Source: Eubacterium sulci ATCC 35585
GTDB taxonomy: Bacteria > Bacillota > Clostridia > Peptostreptococcales > Anaerovoracaceae
Reading direction: 5' to 3'
DNA: 64,000 bases
Assembly: GCA_001189495.1 (NCBI GenBank)
Contig: CP012068.1
Location: 372,001-436,000 of the forward strand
The position numbers were made by a program, and so were the translations under genes. Shown here piece after piece: positions 40,960 to 50,858 of this stretch. The notes below the pieces were generated by a model. It was not told the DNA's origin. It made no database searches and saw nothing but the letters and a program-made list of their open reading frames with translations. How positions within the stretch are numbered: position 1 is the stretch's first letter; every line of letters starts with the position of its first letter.

Positions 40960-41391
40960 TTGTTTATCGGAACATACAATAATTCCATAGATGTTAAGAA
41001 TCGCATGATCGTGCCTTCTAAGTATAGAGATAGGCTTGGTAAGGAGTGCATTCTTACTAAGGGAATCGATAGATGCCTATATATCTATGACATTAGTGAC
41101 TGGGAGAATTTGCTTGAGAAGATAGACAAGCTTCCAGAATCAGACCCTAAGGTCAGAGCTTTTGTAAGGCATATCTGTGGTAATGCTGTTTCATGTGGCT
41201 TTGATAAACAGGGTAGAATAATTATTCCAGCTGAACTCAAGGAGTATGCACATATCGATAAAGAACTAGTTACGATAGGTGCGATGAGAAAAATAGAGGT
41301 TTGGGCTAAGGAACAGTGGAATGCTCCAGATAACGAAAATCGTATGGATACAGAGGAGTTCAACCAGACTTTGGCAGCATATAATTTCTAG
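40960..41391 (+). CDS. mraZ: Transcriptional regulator MraZ
   Basis: This 143-residue protein has two tandem SpoVT/AbrB-like (MraZ) domains. Hallmarks are the start [21 protein letters not shown] and the second-half repeat [17 protein letters not shown]. In other bacteria MraZ binds repeats in its own promoter and represses the division cluster. Clear multiple GTGGG direct repeats are visible only as GTGGGGGA and TGGGGGAAAGTGG at 40869-40903. The start is TTG (40960) after AAAGGAGG. It opens the dcw cluster, 8 bases before rsmH. Confidence 0.93.
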   Translation: MFIGTYNNSIDVKNRMIVPSKYRDRLGKECILTKGIDRCLYIYDISDWENLLEKIDKLPESDPKVRAFVRHICGNAVSCGFDKQGRIIIPAELKEYAHIDKELVTIGAMRKIEVWAKEQWNAPDNENRMDTEEFNQTLAAYNF

Positions 41392-41399
41392 GAGGGCAT

Positions 41400-42344
41400 A
41401 TGGAATTTTCACATGTACCAGTGCTTCTAGAAGAATGCATAGACGGTCTCAATATCAATCCAGATGGCATCTATGTTGACGGCACGCTCGGAGGAGCGGG
41501 GCACTCAAGCGAAATTTGCAAGAGACTATCGCCAAATGGAATGCTGATTGGAATCGATAGAGACGAAGAAGCTCTCAGAGTTTCTTCGAAAAGACTTGAG
41601 GGATTTGATTGCAAGAAGGCTTTTGTTCACGGAAACTATTCGGATATCAAGAATATCCTAAGGGAACTGGATATAGAGGAAATTGATGGAGCACTTCTAG
41701 ACTTAGGAGTTTCATCGTATCAGCTAGATAATCCAGAGCGTGGGTTTTCATATATGAACGACGCTGCTCTAGACATGAGAATGGATAGAAGCGAGGGTAT
41801 GACAGCTTACGATATAGTTAATGAGTATTCCAAGGATGAGTTATATAGAATAATCAAAAGCTACGGTGAGGAACGTTGGGCGAGTAGGATTGCAGACTTC
41901 ATAGTCAAAGCAAGACGCGAAAAACCGATAGAAACGACTTTTGAGCTAGTAGAAATAATAAAGGCGGCGGTTCCAGCATCAGCAAGAAGAAATGGACCGC
42001 ACCCAGCAAAGAGAACGTTTCAGGCGATAAGGATAGAAGTTAACGATGAGCTCGGAGGAGTAAAGAGAGCAGTAGATGACTTCATAGATGTATTGGCACC
42101 TAAGGGGAGGCTTGCGATAATATCATTCCACTCGCTAGAGGATAGAATTGTAAAGGATGCGTATAAAGAAAAGGAAAATCCTTGTGTATGCCCACCTGAG
42201 ATTCCAATCTGCATATGTGGAAAGAAGCCTGAAATAAGGAAGGTAAATAAGAAACCTATAGTGCCAAGCGAATCGCAGGAGGATGAAAATCCGAGAGCGA
42301 GGAGTGCAAAACTGAGAGTTTGCGAAAAACTTGGGAAGAGATAA
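41400..42344 (+). CDS. rsmH: 16S rRNA (cytosine-1402-N4)-methyltransferase RsmH
   Basis: This 314-residue SAM-dependent enzyme (formerly MraW) methylates C1402 of 16S rRNA. Motifs are [17 protein letters not shown], the SAM-binding [38 protein letters not shown] and the C-terminal [20 protein letters not shown] lies before ATG. Standard second gene of the dcw cluster, and the end runs 21 bases before ftsL. Confidence 0.96.
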   Translation: MEFSHVPVLLEECIDGLNINPDGIYVDGTLGGAGHSSEICKRLSPNGMLIGIDRDEEALRVSSKRLEGFDCKKAFVHGNYSDIKNILRELDIEEIDGALLDLGVSSYQLDNPERGFSYMNDAALDMRMDRSEGMTAYDIVNEYSKDELYRIIKSYGEERWASRIADFIVKARREKPIETTFELVEIIKAAVPASARRNGPHPAKRTFQAIRIEVNDELGGVKRAVDDFIDVLAPKGRLAIISFHSLEDRIVKDAYKEKENPCVCPPEIPICICGKKPEIRKVNKKPIVPSESQEDENPRARSAKLRVCEKLGKR

Positions 42345-42365
42345 AGAAGTTATTGAGGATGGGAA

Positions 42366-42713
42366 ATGGTTAAGAGTCAGAGACAAAAGATCAATCTTAT
42401 AAGAAATAAAACTGTGTTTAGTATAGTTTTGGTGGGAATGATTTGCATATTTTTGGTTGTTTTGTCCGCTTATAGCGCAGAGCTTAAGATGACTAATAAC
42501 CAGCTCGACCGAAACAACAGGATTTTGCAGGACGAGATAGATACGCTAGATGTAAAGATTAAAGCTGCCAATAGCCTAGAACACATAGAGACTGTGGCAA
42601 CAAGCAAACTCGGCATGGTGTACGCAAACGAGAACGAGTGCATATATCTATCAAAGACCGCTGCTCCAAAGGGAAATCTAGCGAGTATAATAAAGGAAAA
42701 CGCATATAAATAA
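42366..42713 (+). CDS. ftsL: FtsL/DivIC-type septum protein
   Basis: This 115-residue bitopic protein has a short basic cytosolic start, a membrane segment at about 17-37 and an extracellular coiled coil at about 40-85 (LKMTNNQLDRNNRILQDEIDTL). The tail HIETVATSKLGMVYANENECIYL resembles the FtsL/DivIC end. It bridges DivIB and the PBP/FtsW pair in the divisome. Assignment rests on position and architecture because the sequence is poorly conserved. An intrinsic terminator follows directly. Confidence 0.82.
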   Translation: MVKSQRQKINLIRNKTVFSIVLVGMICIFLVVLSAYSAELKMTNNQLDRNNRILQDEIDTLDVKIKAANSLEHIETVATSKLGMVYANENECIYLSKTAAPKGNLASIIKENAYK

Positions 42714-42739
42714 AGGCGTTATCAGCTTGCATAAAACAG

Positions 42740-42773
42740 CCGACAACTGAATATCGCAGTTTGTCGGTTTTTT
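42740..42773 (+). terminator. Intrinsic terminator inside the dcw cluster
   Basis: CCGACAACTG (42740-42749) pairs with CAGTTTGTCGG (42757-42767, one bulged T), followed by six T. It would attenuate transcription between ftsL and the PBP gene, unless a promoter overlooked here restarts it. Confidence 0.75.
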
Positions 42774-42800
42774 CATAATAAAGGGTAAAGGGATTGCTAA

Positions 42801-44807
42801 ATGGCAGAGAGAACCAAAACTAATTTAAAGAGCAAAAAAAGGATAATATTCGTATTCGGAACCATGGCACTTCTTTTGATTCTGCTTCTATTTAGAATGG
42901 CTTGGATACAAGTTGTAAGAGGAAGCGAATACAGCGATATGGCAAAGGATCAGCAGAAGAGAGATATTCCAATCCAGGCAAAGCGTGGTTCTATCTACGA
43001 CAGAAACGGAGAGGAACTCGCGTCGAGTGCAACTTGCTATACGCTTTGGTTTAGACCTTCGCAGATTAGAGAAAATTATCCTGGTGATAAGCTCACAGAA
43101 GTAGCAAATAGAATTTCTGTAGTGCTAGGAATGGAAAGCGAAGAAGTTTTGAACTTGCTCAAGTCGGACCAGGTTTTAATAAAGGCGGCAAAATACCTTG
43201 AGAAGGATACGGCAGATAAACTTTCAGATCTAGATATCTCGGGAATCGAAATTACAGAGGATACAAAGCGTTTTTATCCTATGAAGAGCTTCGCGGCAAA
43301 TCTTCTGGGCAGTGTAAATGACGAGGGTGAAGGAAGAAGCGGAATAGAATACCAGTATAACGAGTATCTTAGCGGAACGACTGGACGTGCGGTAATCGAA
43401 GCCGATGTAAACGGAAATCAGCTATCAAATGGAAACAGCAAGTACTATGAGGCTAAGGATGGCCTTAATGTAGAGCTAACTATAGATGAAGTGCTGCAGC
43501 ACTATCTAGAAAATGCTGTTGCAACGGGAATGAAAAAAACTGGAGCTGAGCGTGTTAGCGGAATCGTGATGGACCCTAAGACTGGAGAAATTCTAGCTAT
43601 GGCTACGAATCCTACCTTTGATCCAAACGATCCAACAAAGCCAGTTGGCGAGGATGCGCTAAAAGTTTACAACAAGCTTAGTAACTCCAAGAAATCGGAA
43701 TATCTAAATAGAATGTGGGGAAATGCACTTGTCAGCGATGTGTATGAGCCGGGATCAACATTTAAGCTTTTGACATCGTCTTCTTCACTAGAAGAGGGTC
43801 TTGTTACACCAGATACACCGTTCTATTGTAAGGGATTTTATGAGGTTTCAGGGCTCAAAATCTTTGACGCTGATAGAAAGCCTCACGGCGCAGAGACATT
43901 GACTCAGGCTGTAGGACAGTCTTGTAACCCGGTGCACATGCAGCTTGCGCTGAACATGGGCAAGGATACATTCTACAAGCATCTTGAGCTATTTGGAATA
44001 ACAGAAAAGACGGGAATTGACTATCCTGGAGAGAGCAATCCTATAGTTACAGATTTAGAAAAGGTTGGTCCGCTTGAGCTAGCCTCTATGGGATTTGGAC
44101 AGGGTATAGCTATAACGCCAATGCAGCTCATAACTGCGGTTTCTTCAATAGGAAACGATGGTGTTATGATGAAGCCTCATTTTGTTAGAAAGCTCACTGA
44201 TAAAGACGGAAAGACAGTTGTAGAATTTAAGCCAACAAAGGTGAGAAAGGTTCTGTCTTCAAAGACCTGCGAGGAAATGTTAAATATAATGGAGCAGCAG
44301 GTTGACAAGTACGGTGGTAAAACTGCAAAAATGCCAGGTTACCGAATAGGCGGTAAGACTGGTACATCATCAAAGGCTGTTAATGGATCATACTCACAAT
44401 CAAAGACGGATACTTCATTTATATGTATGGCACCTATAGACAATCCTAAGATTGTAGTACTAATTGTTTGTAACTCACCAAATCAGTATTATGCAGATAT
44501 AACAGCTATTCCTATCGCAAAGGACTTTTTGACAAAGGCGCTACCTTATCTTAATGTCAATGCAGCAGACGATCTTAAGGAGGACTCTGAGAAGCAGAAG
44601 ACAGCCTATGTGCCTGATCTTACAAATGCTTCATATAAGGATGCAAAAGCTATACTAGATGAGTATGGACTAAAGTATGAAGTTAGACCTGCACTTACAG
44701 ACGATGAGAAGAAGGATAAAGATCTAGACTTCACAATTGTGGACCAATACCCTAAGGGTGGAAAAAAGATAGATAAAAAAGAAATCATTTATTTGTACAG
44801 AAGCTAG
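42801..44807 (+). CDS. Class B penicillin-binding protein (FtsI/SpoVD/PBP2B type) with PASTA domain
   Basis: This 668-residue membrane-anchored transpeptidase has a membrane segment at about 14-34, a PBP dimerisation domain at about 50-225 and a transpeptidase domain at about 250-590. The active-site Ser319 lies in EPGSTFK, with SCN and KTGTSS as the other catalytic motifs. The end at about 603-668 is a single PASTA repeat (YVPDLTNASYKDAKAILDEY). It makes septal cross-links with FtsW. Orthologues include division FtsI and sporulation SpoVD. The single PASTA does not decide, and position favours division. AAAGGG is a weak SD. It follows an intrinsic terminator. Confidence 0.9.
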   Translation: MAERTKTNLKSKKRIIFVFGTMALLLILLLFRMAWIQVVRGSEYSDMAKDQQKRDIPIQAKRGSIYDRNGEELASSATCYTLWFRPSQIRENYPGDKLTEVANRISVVLGMESEEVLNLLKSDQVLIKAAKYLEKDTADKLSDLDISGIEITEDTKRFYPMKSFAANLLGSVNDEGEGRSGIEYQYNEYLSGTTGRAVIEADVNGNQLSNGNSKYYEAKDGLNVELTIDEVLQHYLENAVATGMKKTGAERVSGIVMDPKTGEILAMATNPTFDPNDPTKPVGEDALKVYNKLSNSKKSEYLNRMWGNALVSDVYEPGSTFKLLTSSSSLEEGLVTPDTPFYCKGFYEVSGLKIFDADRKPHGAETLTQAVGQSCNPVHMQLALNMGKDTFYKHLELFGITEKTGIDYPGESNPIVTDLEKVGPLELASMGFGQGIAITPMQLITAVSSIGNDGVMMKPHFVRKLTDKDGKTVVEFKPTKVRKVLSSKTCEEMLNIMEQQVDKYGGKTAKMPGYRIGGKTGTSSKAVNGSYSQSKTDTSFICMAPIDNPKIVVLIVCNSPNQYYADITAIPIAKDFLTKALPYLNVNAADDLKEDSEKQKTAYVPDLTNASYKDAKAILDEYGLKYEVRPALTDDEKKDKDLDFTIVDQYPKGGKKIDKKEIIYLYRS

Positions 44808-44816
44808 GAAAAATCA

Positions 44817-46199
44817 ATGGAAGAGTTAAGAGCTAGACAAATTGCAGATGCAGTTAAAGGAAAGCTGATTCGTGGAAACGGAGATGAAGCAGCTACTGAT
44901 ATCTGCATAGATTCAAGGAATGCAAAGAGCGGAGACCTATTTTGTGCCATGGTGGGCGAATTTAATGACGGACATAGGTTCATGAAATCTGCCTACGATA
45001 ATGGTTGCAGGATGATGCTCATATCAAAAGAAGAAACAGCTGAGACAGTACCAGAGGATTGCGCTTTAATCCTTACGGATGATGCGATGTACGCGCTTCA
45101 GGAATTATCTGCGTGGTACATAGCTCGTTTTGATATGAAGAAGCTTGCAGTAACTGGAAGCGTTGGAAAAACAACGACCAGAGACATGATTTATGCCATT
45201 CTAAAAAAAGGCTTTAATGCCGGAACTAGCAAGGCTAATCTAAATAGCGAGACGGGCCTTCCGATTACGCTTTTGAGCTTTGATGGCAGTATGGATGTAG
45301 TTGTTGTTGAGATGGGAATGGATGCTTTAGGTCAGATAAGCAGGCTCACAGAGATTGCAAAACCAGATGTCGCAGTTATAACTAACATCGGATACTCGCA
45401 TCTTGAAAAACTTGGAACACGCGAGAATATTTTCAAAGCAAAGATGGAAATTGTCGAGGGCTTTGACGAATCAAAAATTCTCGTTGTAAATGCAGATGAT
45501 GACATGCTTGAGACTATTGATGAGGATAAAGTTCCATATAGGATTATTAGAGCAGGCAAGGCCGAAAATGCTTATGTTCGCGTTTCGGCTGTGGAAAACC
45601 TCGGTTATGATGGAATCGCTTTTGATTTAGTATGCGAAGGTGAGAAGCATCATGTGAAGCTTGGCATTATGGGAGAACATAACGCTCTAAATGCAGCGCT
45701 TGCAGCAGCAGCTTGTAGATCCATAGGTATGAATTTTGATGATATAATTGATGGACTTCAGGACATAGAGATGACGGGAAGTCGTTTGAGATTTGTTGAG
45801 GCTGGCGAGGTTAACATAATAGACGATGCATATAATGCGGCACCGGAGTCGATGATTTCAGCGCTCAAAACCTTAGTTAAGAGTGAAGGAAAAAGAAAGC
45901 TTGCAGTTCTTGCAGGCATGAATGAGCTTGGGGCTGTGCGCGAGGAATCTCATCGCAGAGTGGGAAGAGAGGCGGCAAAGCTTGATCTAGATTTGATGAT
46001 TACCGTAGGAAGCGATGCTTCACTTATTGCAGAAGAAGCAGCTTCTGAGGGAATGGATAAGAGTAAAATGCTTCATTTTGATAGCAGAGACGCTCTAGCA
46101 GATGTTATTAACGATTATCTTAAAGCGGGCGATCTTGTGCTTTTGAAGGCATCGAGAAGCTATGAGCTTGAGAAGCTGATTGACAGCATAAATAAGTAA
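44817..46199 (+). CDS. murF: UDP-MurNAc-tripeptide-D-Ala-D-Ala ligase
   Basis: This 460-residue Mur ligase has a UDP-binding N domain (ADAVKGKLIRGNGDEAATDI), the ATP loop AVTGSVGKTTTRDMI, the central motif GMDALGQISRLTEIAKPDVAVITNIGYSHLE and MGEHNALNAALAAAACR. The C-terminal domain includes IIDDAYNAAPESM. It adds D-Ala-D-Ala to the UDP-MurNAc-tripeptide in the cytoplasm. It begins 10 bases after the PBP gene. murE, normally beside it, is absent from this stretch. Confidence 0.94.
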   Translation: MEELRARQIADAVKGKLIRGNGDEAATDICIDSRNAKSGDLFCAMVGEFNDGHRFMKSAYDNGCRMMLISKEETAETVPEDCALILTDDAMYALQELSAWYIARFDMKKLAVTGSVGKTTTRDMIYAILKKGFNAGTSKANLNSETGLPITLLSFDGSMDVVVVEMGMDALGQISRLTEIAKPDVAVITNIGYSHLEKLGTRENIFKAKMEIVEGFDESKILVVNADDDMLETIDEDKVPYRIIRAGKAENAYVRVSAVENLGYDGIAFDLVCEGEKHHVKLGIMGEHNALNAALAAAACRSIGMNFDDIIDGLQDIEMTGSRLRFVEAGEVNIIDDAYNAAPESMISALKTLVKSEGKRKLAVLAGMNELGAVREESHRRVGREAAKLDLDLMITVGSDASLIAEEAASEGMDKSKMLHFDSRDALADVINDYLKAGDLVLLKASRSYELEKLIDSINK

Positions 46200-46234
46200 A
46201 TGCCGATGCATTTATAAGAAGGGAACTTGATATT

Positions 46235-47191
46235 ATGGAACGATTTTTTCTGGTTCTGCTAGTAGGACTTGCGATGTCTGCGGTTCTTACGGCAGTAGAA
46301 ATACCGTTACTTAAGAAAAAACAATTTAAGCAGTATATACGTGAGGAAGGACCTGAGTCGCATCAAAAGAAGTCAGGAACGCCAACGATGGGCGGAATCG
46401 CCATGATTCTTGCGCAGCTTGTGGTAGTTTTAATCTTTGGAGGCTTCGGTGCAGAAAACCTAATGATGATCTGCGTCATGCTACTCTTTGGAGCTATCGG
46501 CTTCTTTGATGATTTCATTAAGGTTGCAAAAAAGCACAACCTAGGTCTTAGGGCTTGGCAGAAGATAGTTCTTCAGGTTGGATTTGCAGCGGTCTTAGGC
46601 ATATACATTTCCATGTTCTCAGATTATGGAACCAAGGTTTTCATTCCTTTCTACGGCCAGTACATAGAATTTGGAGTTTTCTATATTCCATTTGTAATTT
46701 TAGTTGTTGTAGCTATGGCAAACAGTGTAAACCTAACGGATGGACTAGATGGACTTTGCAGTGGAGTAACAGCTATTGTATCCATATTCTTTGCTATCAT
46801 AGCAATGCAGATGGGTCAAAACTCACCGTTCGTGTTCTGCACGGCGCTAAGTGGTGTCTGTCTCGGATTCCTGATTTTCAATAAAAATCCAGCGAAACTT
46901 TTCATGGGTGATACAGGTTCTATGGCTTTGGGCGGAGCGCTTGCAGCGGCTGCTATTATGCTTAAGATGGAATTTTTGCTCATAGTCTCTGGCTTCATAT
47001 ATGTGATGGAATCGCTATCTGTAATCATTCAGGTTGTTTCCTTTAAATCAACAGGAAAGAGAGTCTTCAAGATGGCTCCAATCCACCATCACTTTGAAAT
47101 GTGCGGATTGCACGAGAGAGTTGTAGTTCTAATATTTTGGCTAGTCAGTGCGCTTTGCTGCTTGCTGGCTTACCTAATATATATGATTTAG
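46235..47191 (+). CDS. mraY: Phospho-MurNAc-pentapeptide transferase
   Basis: This 318-residue integral membrane enzyme has about ten hydrophobic segments. It forms lipid I from UDP-MurNAc-pentapeptide and undecaprenyl phosphate. Conserved loops are HQKKSGTPTMGGIAMI, GFFDDFIKVAKKHNLGLRAWQK (DD motif), NSVNLTDGLDGL, GDTGSMALGGALA and PIHHHFEMCG. Length is typical. AAGGGA is the SD, 7 bases before murD. Confidence 0.96.
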   Translation: MERFFLVLLVGLAMSAVLTAVEIPLLKKKQFKQYIREEGPESHQKKSGTPTMGGIAMILAQLVVVLIFGGFGAENLMMICVMLLFGAIGFFDDFIKVAKKHNLGLRAWQKIVLQVGFAAVLGIYISMFSDYGTKVFIPFYGQYIEFGVFYIPFVILVVVAMANSVNLTDGLDGLCSGVTAIVSIFFAIIAMQMGQNSPFVFCTALSGVCLGFLIFNKNPAKLFMGDTGSMALGGALAAAAIMLKMEFLLIVSGFIYVMESLSVIIQVVSFKSTGKRVFKMAPIHHHFEMCGLHERVVVLIFWLVSALCCLLAYLIYMI

Positions 47192-47198
47192 GTGTAAA

Positions 47199-48563
47199 AT
47201 GAATTTTTTGGATAAGATACAGAATAAGAAAATATTGGTTGTAGGTCTTGGAAGAACTGGAAAGGCGACTCTCGAAATGCTAGGAGGAAAGGGCTGCGAG
47301 CTCTATGCTCAGGATAGCAAGGCTAGAAATGACATGGATGAGGCTCTTGTAGCGCTGATAGATAGGACATGTAAACATGCCTTTCTAGGGCAGGATCCAG
47401 ATGATACAAAGTTTGACTACGTGATTATGAGCCCTGGAGTAAGCCCTGAACTAGAATTTATTCATAGGGCTGAGAAAACTGGAGCTGAAGTAATTGGAGA
47501 GCTAGAGCTTGCGTATAGACTTTGTGACGGAACCTTCGTTGCCATAACTGGAACTAATGGTAAGACAACTACCACAAGTCTAGTTGGAGAAATCTTTGAG
47601 AAATCAAAGAGAAGGACTTCGGTTGTCGGAAACATTGGTAAGGCTGTAATCGGTGCCGCTATCGAAGCAACAAAAGATGACTGGCTTGTAACGGAAGTAA
47701 GCAGTTTTCAGCTAGAGACAACTAAAGAATTTAGACCGCTAGTTTCTGCAATATTAAATCTGACACCTGACCACTTAAACAGGCATCATACCATGCAGGC
47801 CTACGGTGCAGCTAAGGCTAAAATCTTTGCAAATCAGGATGAAGGTCAGTATTTAATCATAAATTATGATGACAAGCTTTGCTTTGATTTGGCAAAGAGT
47901 GCTAAGTGCACAGTCGTGCCTTTTAGCAGAAAAGAAAAACTTAACTATGGCGTAATTTTAGATGATGAAAAGATATATGTAAATGATAGAAATGACAAGG
48001 TTTACATATGTGATAAGAGCGATATTAGGATAATAGGCGATCATAATGTCGAAAATGTTTTGGCGGCAGTCGGCATATGCTACTTTGCAGGAATAGATAA
48101 GGAAGTCATAGCCGAAGCGATAAGAAATTTTGGCGGTGTTGAGCATAGAATAGAGTTCTGTGCAGAGATTGATGGCGTTAAATACTATAATGACTCGAAG
48201 GGCACAAATGTAGATGCATCGCTAACCGCACTAAGAGCAATAAAGAAAAATGTTCTTTTGATTGCTGGCGGTGATGGAAAGCAGCAGGACTTTGATGTGT
48301 TTACATCAAACTTTGATGGAGCTGTAAAGAAACTTCTTCTATTTGGAAGAGATGCTCATATAATAGCTGAGTCTGCAGATAAATGTGGATTTACAGAATA
48401 CGAGAACTTCAGCAATTTGGATGAATGTGTTGAAAGAGCTCATGCGCTTGCGAGAAGCGGTGATACTGTTTTGCTTTCACCTGCATGCGCAAGCTGGGAT
48501 ATGTACGAAAGCTATGAAAGACGCGGTGAACACTTTAAGCGCTGCGTTGAGAAACTCAAATGA
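47199..48563 (+). CDS. murD: UDP-MurNAc-L-alanine:D-glutamate ligase
   Basis: This 454-residue Mur ligase has an N-domain Rossmann start VVGLGRTGKATLEML, the ATP loop AITGTNGKTTTTSLVGEI, VTEVSSFQLETTKEF, LNLTPDHLNRH, GDHNVENVLAA and YYNDSKGTNVDASLTAL, followed by the end motif LLSPACASWDMYESYERRG. Adds D-Glu to UDP-MurNAc-L-Ala. Start ATG 47199 lacks a strong SD (AGGTGTAAA). A standard dcw position between mraY and ftsW. Confidence 0.96.
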   Translation: MNFLDKIQNKKILVVGLGRTGKATLEMLGGKGCELYAQDSKARNDMDEALVALIDRTCKHAFLGQDPDDTKFDYVIMSPGVSPELEFIHRAEKTGAEVIGELELAYRLCDGTFVAITGTNGKTTTTSLVGEIFEKSKRRTSVVGNIGKAVIGAAIEATKDDWLVTEVSSFQLETTKEFRPLVSAILNLTPDHLNRHHTMQAYGAAKAKIFANQDEGQYLIINYDDKLCFDLAKSAKCTVVPFSRKEKLNYGVILDDEKIYVNDRNDKVYICDKSDIRIIGDHNVENVLAAVGICYFAGIDKEVIAEAIRNFGGVEHRIEFCAEIDGVKYYNDSKGTNVDASLTALRAIKKNVLLIAGGDGKQQDFDVFTSNFDGAVKKLLLFGRDAHIIAESADKCGFTEYENFSNLDECVERAHALARSGDTVLLSPACASWDMYESYERRGEHFKRCVEKLK

Positions 48564-48582
48564 ATTAAATTAGGGTATTGGA

Positions 48583-49707
48583 ATGAAAAAATTGCTAAAG
48601 CTAGGAAAACTGAATAATTTAAAACACTGTGACCCTGTGCTTGTCGTCCTTATTACCATATTGACGGTGTTTGGCGTGGTTATGGTTTTCAGTGCCAGCT
48701 ACTACAGTGCAATAAACACTTCAGGAACGCCATATGCTTTTCTTTGGAAGCAAGGATTCTTTGCGGTCAGTGGATTTGGCATAATGATGTTTACTTCACT
48801 AATAGACTATCATAAGTATAGGCGGTTTGCTGTTCTAATTGCCATCATTGAGGTTTTGATGCTATTTATGATATTTACGCCTCTTGGCGTAACTGTCAAT
48901 AATGCTCGAAGATGGGTAAAACTTGGAATAACCATCATGCCTGGAGAACTAGCAAAGCCAACCATCATTATCCTTGGCTCTGCATATTTTTCGGCGAGCA
49001 AGGAAAGAGCAAAGAGCATGATGGGTCTTGCGCCTATAGTTGCCTACACTCTATTTGTGTGCGGAATGATTGTGCTTCAGCCAAACCTTTCGACTGCGAT
49101 AACGGTATTTTTGATCTCGGCAGGGATAGCCTTTATCTCTGGAATGCACTGGGGATACATAGGACTTTTAGTTGGTGGACTATCGCTGGGAAGCATATAT
49201 TTAGGCTTCTTTAGCTCAGGCTATCAGCACGATAGAGTTGTAAGCTTTTTGAATCCGTTTAAATACTCCCTAGAAGGGGGATTTCAGGTAGTTCAGTCTT
49301 TACTTGCGCTTGCTACGGGAGGACTTAGAGGTAGAGGACTTGGAAACAGCGTGCAGAAGAATCTATACTTACCGGAACCACAAAATGACTTTATACTCGC
49401 TATCATAGGTGAGGAGCTTGGCTTTGTTGGCGTTGCGGCCCTTCTTATGATATTTGTAGTTGTCGTTTGGAGAATATTCTGTATTGGCCTAAATGCAAAG
49501 GATAGCTTTGGAACCCTTCTTGCTTCGGGTGTTGCGATAATGATAGGGGCTCAGGTAGTTCTTAATGTTGCAGTTGTAACATCGTCTATGCCACCTACAG
49601 GAGTTGCACTTCCGTTCATAAGCTACGGTGGTAACGCACTGTGGATTTTCATGTTCCTTATCGGCGTAGTGCTAAATGTTTCGAGACAGCAGAGAGAGGA
49701 TATCTAA
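48583..49707 (+). CDS. ftsW: SEDS glycosyltransferase FtsW
   Basis: This 374-residue polytopic protein has about ten membrane segments and belongs to the SEDS family that polymerises lipid II at the septum. Key stretches are VLITILTVFGVVMVFSASYY, NARRWVKLGITIMPGELAKP (with the functional WVKLG and E-L-A-K), QPNLSTAI, QNDFILAIIGEELGFVG and PPTGVALPFISYGGNALW. It works with the class B PBP encoded upstream. It overlaps murG by one base. Confidence 0.95.
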   Translation: MKKLLKLGKLNNLKHCDPVLVVLITILTVFGVVMVFSASYYSAINTSGTPYAFLWKQGFFAVSGFGIMMFTSLIDYHKYRRFAVLIAIIEVLMLFMIFTPLGVTVNNARRWVKLGITIMPGELAKPTIIILGSAYFSASKERAKSMMGLAPIVAYTLFVCGMIVLQPNLSTAITVFLISAGIAFISGMHWGYIGLLVGGLSLGSIYLGFFSSGYQHDRVVSFLNPFKYSLEGGFQVVQSLLALATGGLRGRGLGNSVQKNLYLPEPQNDFILAIIGEELGFVGVAALLMIFVVVVWRIFCIGLNAKDSFGTLLASGVAIMIGAQVVLNVAVVTSSMPPTGVALPFISYGGNALWIFMFLIGVVLNVSRQQREDI

Positions 49708-50858
49708 TGAAATTTGTGATGACCGGTGGAGGTACTGGGGGACATCTATATCCAGCGATAGCAATCGCGGAGCAAATAAAGAAGGTCCAGCCTGATAGTG
49801 AAATCATTTTTTTGGGTAGTAAGGACAGCATAGAAGCTGAAGTTGTGCCTAAGAACGGCTATGAATTTCATGCAGTTCCATCTAGATGGTTTTACAGAGG
49901 CAATGGATTTTTTAGCGATATGCGCGAGTTTGTCAAAGCGTGTAGCTTTACGATTGCGGGCATTTTTAAGTCCATAAAGCTGATAAGAAAATTTAAGCCA
50001 GATGCTGTTATCGGAACTGGTGGATTTGTCAGCGTGCCTGTCATAATTGCAGGTAAAATTTGCGGAGCAAACTGCTATATCCACGAGCAAAACGCCTACC
50101 CCGGCATAGGAAATAGATTTACATCAAAGTACTGCAAAAAGGTTTTCCTTGGCTTTGAGGGAGCGGAAAAAGTATTCAAGCAAAAGATAAAAACCTCATA
50201 TACAGGAAACCCTGTAAGGGCTGAGTTTACGAATCTCGATAGAACTGAATCGAGAAAGAAACTAGGCATAGCAGATGAGGATTTTGTAGTATTCTCCTTT
50301 GGAGGAAGCCTCGGATCAAATGAGATAAACGGCGTGGCGGAGGCCTACGCGCGTAGAATAAAAAAAGGCGATAAGAGAACTTTGATCTTCGGAACGGGAA
50401 CTAGGTTCTTTGATGATACAAAGGATAGACTATCAAAGGCTACCAGGGAAGAAGGAAAACTGATCGGTGAAGCAGGTACGTCGTTTATAGATGGGCAAAT
50501 TAGACTTTTTCCGTATATAGATGGTATGGCTGATGCCATATCGGCTTCAGACCTTGTGATTTGCCGTGCAGGTGCACTATCTCTTGCTGAAATAACAGCA
50601 TGTGGCAGGGCTTCGATTATAATTCCTTATCCATGGGCGGCAGACAACCATCAGTATTATAATGCCAAGGTTGTCGCAGATTGCGGAGGCGGACTGCTGT
50701 TTGAGCAGGCTGATGTCGATGTAGAAAAGCTAAGTGATTTGATAGAAGAATTATCAAAAGACAAGGATAGAATTGCAAAAATGGAAGCGGCCAGCAAGAA
50801 GCTTGGCCAAATGCGAGCAAGTGAAAAAATAGTTGATGAGATAATGGAAAAGAATTAA
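49707..50858 (+). CDS. murG: UDP-GlcNAc--lipid I GlcNAc transferase
   Basis: This 383-residue GT-B enzyme makes lipid II on the inner membrane face. It has the N-terminal glycine loop MTGGGTGGHLYPAIAIAE, GTGGFVSVPVIIAGK, HEQNAYPGIGNR, the second glycine region FSFGGSLGSNEINGV, and VICRAGALSLAEITACGRASIIIPYP followed by DNHQ. ATG 49707 overlaps the ftsW stop (TAATG). The frame extends upstream into ftsW but that part is not used. Its own stop overlaps divIB in the same way, giving a tightly coupled trio. Confidence 0.96.
   Translation: MKFVMTGGGTGGHLYPAIAIAEQIKKVQPDSEIIFLGSKDSIEAEVVPKNGYEFHAVPSRWFYRGNGFFSDMREFVKACSFTIAGIFKSIKLIRKFKPDAVIGTGGFVSVPVIIAGKICGANCYIHEQNAYPGIGNRFTSKYCKKVFLGFEGAEKVFKQKIKTSYTGNPVRAEFTNLDRTESRKKLGIADEDFVVFSFGGSLGSNEINGVAEAYARRIKKGDKRTLIFGTGTRFFDDTKDRLSKATREEGKLIGEAGTSFIDGQIRLFPYIDGMADAISASDLVICRAGALSLAEITACGRASIIIPYPWAADNHQYYNAKVVADCGGGLLFEQADVDVEKLSDLIEELSKDKDRIAKMEAASKKLGQMRASEKIVDEIMEKN

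Noticed and set aside
46555-46884. A 109-residue forward frame within mraY
   Set aside because: It overlaps mraY completely in another frame, has no SD and a Cys/His/Trp composition typical of shadows.
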